A stretch of 64,000 nt of DNA from Thuidium tamariscinum (GCA_947034885.2 OX344749.2:35335182-35399181); one strand, 5' to 3'. Shown: positions 49,418-62,720, counted from the stretch's first letter. Notes: generated from the letters alone by a model not told the origin. Numbers and translations are program-made.

Positions 49418-50177
49418 AGGTAGAACTACCCATAACCAACCAACATCCTATAGCCAACCTATAGATTGATGTATTTCCAACCAAACCTATAGTGGAAGCA
49501 CCCAAAACCGTCCAAATAAGAAATTCAATATAGTTGGATTTAGTTTTTTTTTAAATGATATTTTTCTAGTATTAGCAAGTGAAAATCATGAATATTAAAA
49601 AAAAAATAGATTTTTCGGATATAGTATGTAATTTCTATAAATTTTCAAAGTATTGGCTTCCTAGACCATTAGAACTATCCTATAGGTGTACCCTGAACTA
49701 AACTCTATTGAAATCAATGGTGAGCCAATCAGATTTTTATGTGTGTCCTTGAAATGTGTCAGCCAATTAGAATTAAGCATATGGTGAACGCATTAAGGGA
49801 ACTCTATTGACACAATTGGGTGAGTCTACAATCCATTGCAAGGGACAGGTTTAGGAATGGGTGTTTCTCCTTTAGGATTTTTTTTTCTCCTTTTCAAAGT
49901 TGGGACTAAAAGTCCATGGCACATGTTCCAAAGTAGTGCACAAAAAAGTTAGAAGCACTAAGTGGAAAAGTAGTTTTTTGAATGATCAAAATTAGAAGAG
50001 TTTAGAGATTGGCAATGAATCCAACACACTTTTCGCTTTTCAAAATTGATAGGAATTTCAAATTATGCAATAAATTACCAAAGTTTTTGCAATTCTATCA
50101 TTGCACCTTAGAAAATATTTACTACACCAGATCATGTCTAAAATATCTTAAATGATCGGTTTCAGGTGGTTCTACCT
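49418..50177. mobile_element. Family D-type element with a nested family D copy
   Basis: The ends AGGTAGAACTACC and, inverted, AGGTAGAACCACC bound 760 bp, with TA on the right and CA on the left. The outer body matches, inverted, 57700-58104. The inner part 49491-49872 is an inverted copy of 10179-10560 and is missing from 57700-58104. Confidence 0.65.
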
Positions 50178-50281
50178 TAGGACCAATCAGTGTACTCCGT
50201 AATTGTTTTAGTTCAAACCGTAGTTCAAAAGGACTCTGCTCAGAGGAAGAGGTACAGACAAATCTCCACTTTTGTTACTAG

Positions 50282-50391
50282 GGGGTGTCATGGCTCCTCA
50301 AAGAAACTCAATTTCTCAAGGAAACCCAAGTTGGTGAGATTTTTCGGGAGCCAATGAAAACTACCGTAGAATGGAAGAGCCGTGACACCCC
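50282..50391. repeat. Foldback sequence (110 bp)
   Basis: GGGGTGTCATGGCTCCTC and the inverse of GAAGAGCCGTGACACCCC pair with two mismatches. No target duplication is visible, so it may be a miniature element or a chance foldback. Confidence 0.5.
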
Positions 50392-51596
50392 TTTCTGTTG
50401 TTCGCAACAATTCCCCAAGAATTTCTGGCTCGCACAATTGAGTTGGGAGCTCCGATACTTCAACCAAGTCAAGGGCTTCAAGAAATTCTTCAAGAAATTC
50501 TTCAAAAACGCCATTTCTTCACCCGTGGAGGAGAAGAAACGGCACTCCATTTTCTCTAAGAATTTTGCGTCCACCTTTTCCTCCCAGTGCACCACATACT
50601 CCTACTGTTCACAAAACATCTTAGCACGTTAAATTTGAGAAGTGGAGTCAAAGAAAAAGGATAATGTCTTGTTTACTACAAGCAAAATGACCATCTCATC
50701 CGTTTCCTGATTCGGTCTTTGCCAGTAGCTACACAGGTGTATCACCGACAACAAGAGGAAGATTCCCATGAATTCCAGTATGATTAAATTGTAAGCGCAC
50801 TCAAACTCTCTCGAGTATAATTCCATCACTCTGACTCGGGACAGAAAAAGGACATCGACCACGAGTGCAGATAAGTTATGGCGATTGATTAAATTCTGGA
50901 AGACGTCATTCAAACAAAACAATTTACATCTGGATGTAATAACCACAATCGCCAGACTCGGCCTCAAGTAGAATCATCAGACACTGCGTATGTCGCGGTT
51001 CAGAACTCTGTGACTCTAACTCAGCTTTCACAGGCAATGTAACTGAGGATGGCTGCATGCCCAATAATAATATTTTAAGATAACTGCACTGAACACAGGG
51101 CCAGCACCTCTACCTACTGAAAAACGGAGTGGCAAAAAGGAATTGTCGGCTACCTTGGGAACCCAACCAAGACGACTATCTAGATTGCAGACTTGCTGTA
51201 AGTTCGAATCAGAGGTACCTAGCTAGCTGTGAAACTGAGCTTCAAATTGTGCAGACAGGCAGAAGGTGAATAATTCAGAGGCTCTTGAAAGTAACGCCAG
51301 TCAACTAGAGCTTCAAATATGTCCTTCCGTCCAATTCGTTCAATGACCATTCAAAAAAAGCAGGCCAAATGCACGGCCATCCCTTGCGTTGCTGGACGAA
51401 AAATTGAAGGAGATGCATACCAATTGCTATGAAAACCTTCGTCGATTAATTAATTGTCGGAGGTGATAGATGATGATCTCGATCGCAGAGGAAAACGACA
51501 TTGGTAAAATGATCAAGGTCGAGACTTGCTTGCGTTGCGTCCCCATTTCATTCGTTCCGATCCTGGGATGGCGCGAGCGTTGTCAATGCATGCAGC
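50392..51596. other. Region downstream of the IQD gene
   Basis: The DNA is less AT-rich and has no convincing coding frame. It is likely to include the 3' UTR of the minus-strand IQD gene next to 51597. Confidence 0.4.
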
Positions 51597-54268
51597 TCAT
51601 CGGAAAGGCGCCCTGCTCGTGGAGACTTCGGTGGAGGTGGGCGTGGCGTCTCCACCGCACAGGCTCTGGCTGTCGTTGCCCCCGAGCGTGGACACCGAGC
51701 GCTGATCGGAGCGGATGCCCTTCAGGCTGGGGCTGCGCTGGGGGTAGCCCGCAGGGCGGAAGGGGCGCATCACAGGCCCGGAGTTGCTGATGAGGTGCTC
51801 CGAAATGGGGAACGAGAGTCGCTTCTTCGCGGAGCCGTACAAACCATCCTTCTCGGGGGTGCCCGGCCGCTGCTTGGGCGTGCTGTGCGAGCGCACCTTG
51901 GCACGGGCTGAGTGCGTGGCTTGCATGTAGTTGGGCACGGCGGGGGAGCTGGCCAAACTGTCGTCGTCGCGGATGGAGCCCGCGTGGCTGTAGCGAGTTC
52001 CGAATCGTTGCAGGCCGGAGGGAGTGGACCTGGCCGTCGTGGAGACCGTGCTGCCAGCGTCTTCGAAATCTTCCCTCCTGATGCTGCGGCGAGGGCTGGC
52101 CGATCGGAGCAGCACTGGCGTCGATTTGGGGTTCGAGGGCGGCGTCGCGGGCGACCTGCGGAGCGCTCCCTGGCTTGAGGTTCGTTGCATCGTGCTGGGA
52201 CTGATCTGGTGACTGTGACTGTGGCCATGGCTGCCTCCATGGTGATGGTTGGGCGCCGACATGGACGGCCCGTTGGAGGTGTAGCTTTCGCTTCGGGAGA
52301 CTCCAGGGTGGGGTCTTTGCTTATTGCAGGAGCTGTGCTGTTTTGTGAGTCGGGGATCCCCTTCGCGTCGGCTCTTCGGCACGGCATCTGCAGTGCTCTT
52401 GGTCGAGTATCCGTCGAACAGTTCTTTGGAAACGGAGTTGGGGGTGTCGAAAAGTCGATTCTCCCACGGTCGTGCGGCCATCCATCGCTCCAACCAGCTC
52501 CATCCCCAATGGTGCTTGTCGGGATCGCAATCGATGAAGAGCTGGGACGCCTGATGTCGGGAGGGAGCCATAACCAGTGAGACTTGTTTTTTTACACTTG
52601 CAGTAAGAAAAGAAATCCTACAATGCTACACCCTGGGACTAACTATTGCATGCACGGGAGACCCTATCGAGATCAACACGGTATTCACAAATATTTCATC
52701 AATGGAGAATGACGGACTGAAAACTGCTCCTTCGTGACTGGAAATTGCTTCTTGTGATTAACATTTGGGATATCGTTGTGCGAGAAATCGTTGGCAACTT
52801 TCCAAATTGTATCGAACAAAATCCTGGAAATGAATTGGACAAACTAAACACCTATATAAGCATGCACTCGCAGAGAATGAAGTATTTGCAGAGTACCCTC
52901 ATGAACGAAGTTACTCTGTGTATTTAAAGTTAATCATTCAATTCATTAGTGATTAAGAGTACTCATGAATAATTGGCAGACCTGATGAGAGAAGGCGTAA
53001 GCCAAAGCTCGTTCTCTCTTCATTGCAGCCTCCTGCTTGTTCAGCATCTTCACTTGTTCCTCCTGCAGCGTCGTAGTGCTATCATTCCAACCTCCATCCT
53101 GCCATTGTGAATACCCAAACCTCTTTCATTTTTTGGGATATTTTTAGGCCGGAATCCGATAAACTCTTCATAAATAAATGCCGGCTGACATTATTATTTT
53201 CCATTGATTTTGAGCAATGCTAGAGAAACCATAAGCAATTTCACACATACCAGGGATCTCCTTGGTCGAGACTCGAGCTGCCTCCGTTCCCATAACTGTC
53301 TCTGCACAGCCTGCCCTTCTTCTGACATGCGGACTCGTCTAGCCCTAACTCGAGCCTGCACTCGCACGAGTGCTTGCATGCAACGCAAAGTGATTGTAGC
53401 TTGACGGCGGACCGTGTGTCCACGGACCAAGGCTTGTAAACGCACAAGGCCCTTCAGCGCACGCAATGCTCTTCGAGCCTGAATATGCCAACATCGACGT
53501 ACAAGTAGTAAAACGAGTGAGACCTTGATCAAGGATGATGACTGTAGTACTGATTGATAAGTCTTACGTACTAAATATCATTGATGTACTCAATGATGGG
53601 TCATGGGTACGGGATATCTTTGCAGGAAATGCCTTGATGCTGAACTAGCCACTCTCAAGATATTTTTCCATGCAAATAACATACTTCAGTAAGTGACCTA
53701 AGATAAGAATAATCGATTGAGTGAGTAACGAATGAGCTCTGCAGAATATTGTACCAGATACGCTCGAAATGCTGTCTGGATCTTGATGGCTGCCCAATCT
53801 TCTGGTGAGTGGTAAGCTGAAAGGGTAGTACCATGTCGGACTGGAGTCGAGTTGCGGTTGGTAGGAATTTTTGAATCAGGGGTTCTGGATGATATATACT
53901 TCCTATTGTCTTCTTTCTTTGGAGTTGGAATTTCCTTTGTTTCCGTTGCTGATGGTTGATGTGATGACTTGCCAAAGCTCCATCTTCTCCTGTTTTTGAC
54001 CTTCGCCTGCGAATCATACAAGATAATGTCAGAATCCCTACAATAGAGTCTTGACACAGTCTAGTCCCAATGCAAGGTCCACCATATTTTCATATTCTAG
54101 AAATCAAATTTTCTCAAGCCTTAAAGAAGATCTTACAGGAACCTCGAGTGGTGGCAGGTCTCCAACGAGGTCTAAATCTCTTGGTGTAGTTTTGACGAAA
54201 TCTTTGTCTTTGGATGGGGAACGAAACGCTTTCTTTACGGCACTGAACCACGTGCCTTTCTTCCCCAT
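51597..54268 (-). CDS. IQD: IQ67-domain (IQD) calmodulin-binding protein, five exons, 560 aa
   Basis: In transcript order the exons are 54268-54137, 54006-53755, 53478-53251, 53098-52982 and 52550-51597, all phase 0 with GT-AG introns. The protein starts [15 protein letters not shown], the usual IQD N-terminus. The IQ67 domain starts near residue 116 with [13 protein letters not shown], where IQxxxR is intact, and continues [20 protein letters not shown] and [15 protein letters not shown]. An intron splits it at AYL/ARR, as is typical of the family. Exon 4 ends [13 protein letters not shown] and exon 5 gives [17 protein letters not shown]. The C-terminal third is Ser/Arg/Pro-rich, with a DUF4005-like segment ([17 protein letters not shown]). 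IQD proteins bind calmodulin and associate with microtubules, plasma membrane or nucleus as scaffolds. No defect is seen. Confidence 0.93.
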
Positions 54269-56300
54269 GATGTCGTCTTCCTGTTGACCTACATAGCCAG
54301 GACAATCCCTTCGGGTTAATCCGCCAACTTCACAGATAAGATAGTTAATTAATGCAGTCATTACATGTTTTCGTCTCGTAGGAAGGGGATGAGAAAATTA
54401 CAATGACACTGAAGTGTCCATTAAGGTATAGTGATACAGATAAATAATCTACTGAGTGAGGGTAGCAACGCGGAAAAAAGTACCTTCAATATGCAAGCAA
54501 GCTAGGCCTGCCGGAGCACCCGATGACGTGCTGTTCACGCTGTTTTCAACAGTTATTCGCCTTCTTGCTGAAACGCAGAAACTAATATCCCCTGTTCATA
54601 CATGTGCTTCCAAATGGTAAAGTCGCAGCGAGTCACACCCACAATGCACCTGTTTGTGGTCGGTAATACGTACGCTTGGCGGTAAGCCGAAGACCTCCAG
54701 CTGGAGAAGGCGCCCTTAACACTAAGGCGCCTTGGAAAACACGAACATCGTCTTGAATGAGTTGCAAGATCTCCACAACACAGCTGCCAGGTCTCAAAAA
54801 GAAATATCAAACGCTCCTGCGGTCGCCGCGAAAAGTCGAGGTCGGCGAGCATACCAAGCTGAAAAGTCTTCCATGGACCCGGGAGATGTCTTAGAAATTC
54901 TGAAGGTGGACCTCACGATTAAACCGCCTCACTGCGGCACAAGTCTCAACCTGCCTGAAGATATTGTGGACCACGTCTTACTCTCCTAAGAAATGACTGA
55001 GCGTTCGCGCAACGCGATTGTCAAAGAACCAGAGGCTTCTTGAACTTACGTAAAGACTATTTCTGGGGCAAAACAGCAGGAACTTTGAGGCCGAAACGAA
55101 GAAATGTCGAGTGTGTCAGAACTCTCTAAACCGGAGAAACGTGAGCGAGTTATCTAATGTTTTTAAACTATTTCCTAAATGATACCTACAGCGAAGACTC
55201 AACCTCTATCAAAGCAACCACCGAAGTAGCATAACTCAGAGCTCACTTATATAAATTCAAACAAGGCGAAAACCGCCAGCCTCTCCAAATTTCAATCCTA
55301 GCCAGCCTGCCTGGAACCCACACTCAAAACATGCATGCAGCGAACTCTGCCAAAGAGTACAACGAGCTAGAAGCAAGTCACGCAACAATGCAAGGCCGTA
55401 TCCGACAACACAAGGTGCCAGTACACTCGAAACCAGAAAACTCTTTAGTCCTCCACCAGATAACGCTGCAGGTAAACCAGAAACCTGCATTGAAGGAAGG
55501 CTTTAACGGCCTCGACACAACACCCTAGCCAGCTACTACCTCACTTCACAGTTCACACCAATAATTGCAGAAGAGCCTCATCAGCACCATCAGCAGACCA
55601 TACATACAACAAACAATGTCTCCGTCGCCCAGCTACAACACATCCCCGGAGGACACAGGCCGGGTCACTCCTTGGTTCTTAGGAATGTCGTCTCTACTGT
55701 AGTCACATCACAGGAGGGACCACCCAATTACTCCAGTACATACAGTACCTACTATACGCCTCTTTTGCAACAGCACCGACCTGAAATTGTCGCTCCAAGA
55801 GAGAGATAATCACGACCAGAGACCCGGCGACTTGAGGTCACAAGCAGAAATGCGAAGCGAACAGTACTCGTCTAACTGAGACTCTTGCTAATGAGTACTT
55901 GAAGAACTTCGTCATCTGCGACCATGGAGCTGAGGAACCAGCTTGAGTATGAAAGATCAGGCCGTTACATACAGCACTTAACTAAAGAAAGCCGCCTAAT
56001 ACAGCAACGATGACGATAATGCATTGATGAATGCGGGCGCCGCGGGTGATGAGAGAGACGCATGACGGAGCTCTGTCTGCAGCTCTGTCTCTGCCATAGC
56101 CAGTGCAAGCGAAGGAGACGGAGAGGGGACCTGGGGAAACACCGGGTCGGGTCGGGTCCTAGAGGGCGGGGTAGGGCGAGGTAGGGCGGGCCTGGATGAG
56201 TTTCAACGTCGTCAGTCGGTCCAGATGGACGAGAATCATCCATTAGGTTAAACCGTCGGCTGCCAAAAAAAGAATGTCGGGTTTTTTTTGTCACAACATT
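54269..56300 (-). promoter_or_regulatory. Upstream region of the IQD gene
   Basis: This 2-kb stretch is much less AT-rich than the intergenic DNA beyond it, which suits a promoter and 5' UTR. A possible splice acceptor (GTCAACAG) stands just before the start codon on the minus strand. An 85-codon plus-strand frame at 54732-54989 has no recognised domain and does not begin with ATG. A G-rich tract lies at 56125-56192. Confidence 0.35.
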
Positions 56301-57699
56301 CATTCACGTAAATGTAGAATTTTAAAGATAATTTAGTCAGTTTGTGCCACCTCATTTGATTTCACCAAGATTTAACGGTGCAATTTTAAAATCATAATGT
56401 TGTATTTGGCTATTAGGATTGGCAATCCATACCAAATAATTAATTGTAGTAGGAAAAAATAGTTTGGTAATTGTCTCTAAAATAAATACAAAATTCAATT
56501 TTTTTTCAATTTTTTTTAGAATTTGATATCTTAATTATAGGAGCACTAAGAAAGTAGTGAGTCTATCATTCTAAAATTTGCAAAAGGTTAATTTTATGAT
56601 GGTTTGGCATTTGCAATATTTTATTTTTTATGCCCATCTCAAAGTAATTTCCGAAGAATTCAATTTTTGTTTTTATTTAATTTTGTATACCCCTAATTGC
56701 CAAATATATCAATCAAAGTTGTTTAAGATGTCAAAAATTGCTAAGTAGAAGCAATGTTTGTAGGTGCAAAACCAATAGACCTATTTTCTATAATTTAAGA
56801 ATGATTTGCGAAGATCCATTAGACCTACTTTAATACTAAATTTGACTTCTTGAGCACCAAATTTGAGCTCCAAAATGAAAGTATTATACGTTGTTGACTT
56901 TTGCATGCCTTGACCAAACAAGTTTTGGACAAATAACAAGCTCAATATTTTGCTTCAAGGAGATTTATGATTTATCTTTGGAGTGCATTCCCAACAAAGA
57001 AACATTATATAATTATTAATAATGACATGGCACGACAATCTACATACTTGCCAACAATTATATTTGTATTTGTATATATATTTCTAACAACTTGCCTCCC
57101 CCAGCTACATTGGTTTTTTTTTAATTATAATATTTTCTGGTACTTTGGCCATCACATTTTCTTAAATGGTCCATCTCAACATTTGGGATATTTTTTAAAT
57201 TTTACGAATCATATTCCTTTAATTCTGATATTGAACCATTTTTCATGTACCAAATCCATTTTTTTCTCAATTTTCTCCCTTTGAATAGAAATAGAAATTT
57301 TATATTTTTTTGTACTATATTTCATTTCTATGTTTTCAAATGCAATAGAAGGGGTTTCAAATCTCACTTGGCTAACAATAAACTAATCAGTGTTTTTCCC
57401 ATAGATTATCAATTCATACAATAAATTAGTTAGTTGATTAGTTAGTTTAATTTTATTATTATTTTTTTATTATTCTAAAATCTCTAAATCTATGCATTCT
57501 ACATTGCATTTTTGGTACCATCCCAAAACCTTCTACAAAGAAGTGTGCATAGACTTTGTTTCATGATGTTCCAACTCATGACAAAAATGATATTCATTTT
57601 CAAAACTTATGTGAATTGAAAAAATAGAATATAACTTTTATTTTTATTACATTGTAGCAACAGCACTAGTTTAACCTAAGGTTAGATGAAGCTTACAAA
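56301..57699. other. AT-rich intergenic stretch
   Basis: No gene, RNA or paired repeat was recognised. Confidence 0.4.
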
Positions 57700-58104
57700 A
57701 GAATCACCTATAACCTACAAAGTATCATTTTAAGATATTTTAGACATGATCTAGTGTAGTGCAAGGTGAAGCAAATATTTTCAGAGGTGCGATGATAGAA
57801 ATGATGGAAATTGCAAAAACTTTGGTAATTTTATCATATGAATTGAAATTACTAGGAATTTTGAAAGGCAAAAAGTGCATCAAACCCATTGCCAATCTCT
57901 AAACTTATCTAATTTCAATCATTCAAAAAACTACTTTTCCACTTTTCAAAAAAACTGCTTCCAACTTTTTTTGCCCACTTTGGAATATGTGTCATGAACT
58001 TTTAGTCCCAACTTTGAAAAGGAGAACTAAACACATTCCAACCTTAGTTGAAAATACATCAATCTATAGGTTGGCTATGGGGTGCTAGTTGGTTATAGGT
58101 GATT
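57700..58104. mobile_element. Family D-type TIR element (about 405 bp)
   Basis: GAATCACCTATAACC and its perfect inverse near 58090 are the arms, and the right end continues to CTACCT plus TA. The body is an inverted, uninterrupted version of the outer element at 49418-50177. Confidence 0.65.
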
Positions 58105-58462
58105 CTACCTTAGGACCGCTTGACACCTAGAGACCGGGCCAATCCATCACCAAGCCAATTGTCCAAGATTTTAGCCCATTCTGGGGTTGGAAACCGACCT
58201 CAACTAATCTAACATTGGCCTCTACACCTTGAATTGGCCTCAAATTGGCCTCCCATTTTTGGTGCATCCGATTCAACAAGCTTAGGCCATGCTCGAGCCA
58301 TATCAGATCGTTTATTTGAGGAACGAAAATTGTGACATAACAAATTGGCTTGGCCTCTTCGTGTGTAGGGATTGGGGCTGATTTGAGCCTTTCAACCAAT
58401 CACAAATTAGGATTCTTGGCCTTTAACACACCAAATTGGCTTGACTTCTTGGTGTAAAGTGG

Positions 58463-59136
58463 CATTATATGAGATTTGAGGCCTCCAAAAGGCTATTTTG
58501 AGGTCTATTCCCAAAACAATCCCCCAAACGGTCAGCTATTGTTAGGACAACATTTATCAAAAAATATAAAATAAAATAAAATGAAGGGGGGTTCTAAAAT
58601 ACAAAAAGAATTCCAAAAAATAAATTTAATGAAGTAGCATAGTTGCAACTATGTCAGATTCCTACGATTTTGTAGTTTTTGCGTTCCAAAACGACAGGAA
58701 CTCGCAAGGCTCTTAGAGGCGTTTTACACTACAACCGTCCAAGCCAAGAGTCTGTTGATTTCACCAATCAGATTTGAGAAAACTATGGCCTCTCGACCAA
58801 CCCCTTTTGGGGGGGCGATTTGGTGCCAAATTGCAACATTCCAAAATAAATCTCTAATTTTCACTGGATAAAAGTAATCTTTTTTTGCCAAAATTTCTTC
58901 ATTTCTATTCAAAATATAGATGAAATCGCCAAATTTGGATGAAAAAGTGCATGGATATGATTGAAAAGTGTTCTTCAATAAATAAAAAGATGGATGGTTG
59001 GAGATATACAATGCTTCACCAAATTTTAAGTGGTCACCATCTTGACACTTTCTCAAAAAATAAAAAAAAGGGCTGCTCTCGACTTGGATGGCCGTAGTGT
59101 GAAACATCCCTTAGAGGCCTCCAATCTCTTCTAATG
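58463..59136. mobile_element. Family H TIR element interrupted by a hAT-like element
   Basis: Left CATTATATGAGATTTGAGGC pairs with the inverted right end CATTAGAAGAGATTGGAGGC. Without the nested insertion it is about 276 bp, like its relatives at 18050 and 59811. Confidence 0.65.
58721..59110. mobile_element. hAT-like TIR element with 8-bp duplication (390 bp)
   Basis: Inverted arms share TTTTACACTAC / TTTCACACTAC and CCRTCCAAG. An exact 8-bp duplication TTAGAGGC flanks it (58713-58720 and 59111-59118), the length made by hAT transposases. A 127-codon minus-strand frame with an ATG (59107-58724) spans almost all of it but matches nothing I recognise, and probably exists by chance. Confidence 0.75.
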
Positions 59137-59810
59137 CCCTTATTGTCCAACCTGACCTGAGCTTTTTTCTTTACTTTGGGTGCAGTCAAAGCAGGCCAGG
59201 GACAGCTTGACTTGACTTTCCTGGCAGCCAGCCCCTCCCAAATGGTTCTGCAAATCTGCTGGACCCAAATTTGATGGGAATGGCAGCAAGGGGATTAAGC
59301 TACAGGTCACAGCAGTGCACTTCTTTATCCTAAAGCCGCTCATGGAAGAAGGGCTCCATTGGCCAGTTCCAATGATTGATTGCACCAACACACCCACACA
59401 TCCTCTAAACTTAAATCAAACCCCGCCTCTCTTTCCTTGAAGTTGGCCCGTACTTGAAATAAGAGGTAACTTAACTTAGTCTGCATAAGAAGCACGGGTT
59501 TTTTGGGCGGTGTGTCAGTTTATTGGCTTTTGGATATAGGTTGAAATTTGGAGGGAGAGTGACATAGACATAGAGGCCAGAATTTGTCAAGCCGAAAATT
59601 TTGCTCAAAAAAGAAACACTCAGGGAGGAGGTCCATAAAGCACCCACTTAAGAGCTATAAATGAATTTTGGGGAGGTGAGATTTCTTTAATCATTTTTTA
59701 GTAAATTTCTCTTTAAAGACAAGTAGAATTGGCATTCAACCCAGGTTGTTTCATAATTTTTGCATCTTTGTGGAATTAGTTATGATTTTTTGTAGTCAAA
59801 ATGGCATAGG
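59137..59810. other. Gene-free stretch, locally GC-richer at 59160-59440
   Basis: The first 300 bp have near-balanced composition and could be an old gene or retroelement fragment. No frame is convincing. The rest is unremarkable. Confidence 0.35.
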
Positions 59811-60076
59811 CATTACTGGAGATTCGGGCTTTTAGGAGACTATGAATTCCCACAGTCTGTAAACGCGTAATTTGCCGGGGGAATGTAGTTTTGTAGGAAT
59901 CCTATGTGGTCGAGAGAGTGCCACGTCATTGATTTTTTTGGACTTTTTTTCATATTTCAAGACCCCCAATTTTTTTCGGGGGGTAAATGCTAGCCTAACA
60001 ATGGCTAGCAGTTCCCATACTAGTTTCAAGAACAGTCCCAAAACGGCCCTTTGGAGCCCTCAAATCCCCTCTAATG
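59811..60076. mobile_element. Family H-related TIR element (266 bp)
   Basis: It runs from CATTACTGGAGATTCGGGCT to CAAATCCCCTCTAATG, and the body matches 18050-18331. Confidence 0.65.
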
Positions 60077-61492
60077 TCTATAAAACTGCCCACCCCTTCA
60101 AATGTACATTGTTTGTACATTCTTGTAAAGATGAAAAAGCAGCATATACAAACGATGCACATTTGAGAAGGTGGGAAATTTTAGAACCCAAGAAATTTTA
60201 GAGCCTCCTGTCTTAATAAGAAGTCTATAGTTTGTGACACTAGTCATCTAAAGAGCTTCAACCAATCAAATTTTTTGGAATGGTGTGGATATTTGGTAAT
60301 TACATCATTGAATTTTACAACATAACAAATTGAAATTGAAGACAAATGTCATCAAGGGCCATTTTTCTTCATGTCTACAATATAGTGCAATTAGATTTTT
60401 ATGTTCTTGTAATGATGCATTTATTTTAAACATCAAAATATACCACACACAAATCAAATGAAAAATCCATGCAAATTAAAGGCCCTTGTATTGTATTTAA
60501 AATCTTGTTCTACATCCACATCAAGATTCAAGCACTACATGAAAACAAGCCCTATATCAAGAATGTTAAGTTGATTTGAATGTCTTGATGGGGCAATTTT
60601 GAATGCAATTGTGGTGATTTGAATGATTTGTATTGGTTTAGATGTCTATTTTTCATAATTTAAGTTATTTTTCTTCTTCATGGTAAGAGAATTTATGTAT
60701 CTTCTCACATCCCAAGATGAATTTATTACAATAGTAGGAGAAAGATTTTAAATAAATATTATCTTAAGATAATAATACTCAATGATAGCATTTTCATTTC
60801 CTAGTAGATGAAATCACTCAATTTCTACAATATTTTGAAATGATCTTTACCTTAGATTGTTTGCTTGTTTGTTTTATTTATTACATTGACATTGAGATCT
60901 CCCAAGCCATGCATTCCCAAGTCATGTTCTTAATACCACTAGAAAGCCCTTAGTGAAGAAGGGTCTATAGGCTTTGTTTTGTCACATTTGGCCCTACGGT
61001 GTAAAAGTTATGAATTTTTCAGTTATTTTCAGTTCTAAAAAATTATAAAATTATTTTTATTTTGGTTGTGGTAACAATACAAGACACACTAAGGTAGGAA
61101 GATCAAACTCCAATAGGGCATTAAAAGTGAATATGAGTCACAAGTACATTTTGTTGTCTTCAACATACTAGATCTATACATTTCAAGAGGTGGTTGCTTC
61201 AAATGATTACATAATTATGACCACTTTTTTTCAACTTCAAAAATTTGTAACTAATTCCACAAAGCTCAAAAAAATATGAAATGACTTGGGTTAGGTCCAC
61301 TTGTCTTTCAAGGAAAATTTACTGAAAAATACTTCAAAATGTTTCATCCTCCCTAGAATTCAATTCCAACCCTTGGATGGTCGATTTATGGACCTCATAC
61401 CTTAGCATTGTTTGAATGTTTAGACTTGTTGAATGTTTAAATGGGTTTCCAGTTTCCACCCTCACATCAAGAAAGTAACCCCCCACTGAAAT
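60077..61492. other. AT-rich intergenic stretch
   Basis: Nothing recognisable. Confidence 0.35.
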
Positions 61493-61674
61493 AATATTGT
61501 TTTAGTGGTTTCATAGTCTAGTATTGAAATTATACAGTTGCAATACAAAAGCAATATTGCAACAGTGTTGTTTCAACAAAAGCATTCCCATTGGAGTAGA
61601 TCTATTGTAGTACGTATTTTGCTTTGCAACAATATAATTTCAATACTAGATTGTGAAACCACTAAAACAATATT
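61493..61674. mobile_element. Palindromic miniature element (182 bp)
   Basis: AATATTGTTTTAGTGGTTTC and its exact inverse form the outer arms. Pairing continues through CTAGTATTGAAATTAT for about 45 bp per side. It abuts the TTAA of the family A element that follows. Confidence 0.7.
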
Positions 61675-61684
61675 GCAACATTAA

Positions 61685-62600
61685 CCCCTAAAGGCCCACG
61701 GCCATTTTCTTGTCAAAAAACATTCAAAACTGCCATTTTTGTTGTGTTCATTCAAAAGAACCAAAAAAAATGTTTTTATAGAATCTAATTGTAGAATCTT
61801 GTACTTTGTTTGTTTGAGATTATGTGATAAAAATTTCATGAAGTTTGACCATATAGATTGGAAGATATGAACATTTAAAGTTGGAAAACATAGTTTTTTT
61901 AAACACTATTTTGCAATTTCAAATGACTTTGATTGCCATTTGTTGAATTTTTTTGCACTATGGACTTTGAATTAAAAAAAGATTGTGTTTAAGAATTGAG
62001 TTGAAAGTCTACAAAAAAAAATTCAAAAAAACAATGCTTGATTTTTATTCTTTAAAAAATTATTAAGTAGAGGTAGGTCCAAGATTGAAAAAAAAATTAA
62101 ATCGTTAATAGCTTTAAGATGGAATTGAAACACAATAATCCCAATGGTGAGATTGTTCTAGCAAGAAAATTTAACCTTGTCAAACAATTTTTTTAATGTG
62201 AAAATACATTCGAAAATGAATCCTATAAGTTAATTTTTCATGAAGATGCTCAAACTACTCGAAAAACAAGATTGTTCATAACTTTCACATAACTAATCCA
62301 AATGGAGTGAATTAAATCTTCATATGTAGACAAAAATATAATCTATAAGATTAAAAAAAAATTAATTTTAATTTCAAGTTTTTGTGGGTTTATTTTTTTG
62401 CCCACCGAGTTAAAATTGGGCTTTTTGTGGTATAACTTTTGCTCTGAGGCACCAATTGAAATAAAAAGTTATATTCCCATGAAGCTAATAAGTTGTCCTA
62501 TCTTATGAGAAAGTTTCAAAAAGTTTCATTAAAAATTGAGGTCATTGAAACCTACCCAAACTCCAAATTGTCCCCCATGGGGACAATGGGCTTTTAGGAG
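61685..62600 (+). mobile_element. Family A TIR element (916 bp)
   Basis: It runs from CCCCTAAAGGCCCACGG to GGGCTTTTAGGAG, with TTAA on the left (61681-61684) and a mutated TTGA on the right. It shares the family A body with the copies at 16727 and in the two duplication units. Confidence 0.75.
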
Positions 62601-62720
62601 TTGATAAGGGGGGGGGATTTCTTGATGCCATTATACCCACCACTTGTTTCATCCATAACCAGTAGTTGACTTTTTATGGCTAACGTGGCTCTACGCCATG
62701 GGCTACCTATCACCATGGCC

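Noticed and set aside
50285..50632. 115-codon plus-strand frame
   Set aside because: It lacks an ATG at its start, overlaps a foldback sequence, is locally repetitive (KKFFKKFFK) and has no recognisable domain.
51912..52580. Plus-strand frames of up to 131 codons and a 205-codon alternative minus frame over the last IQD exon
   Set aside because: These are other-frame shadows of the IQD exon, which has clear IQD motifs in one frame.
54732..54989. 85-codon plus-strand frame upstream of the IQD gene
   Set aside because: It has no ATG at its start, no splice context and no recognised domain. It remains only a weak possibility.
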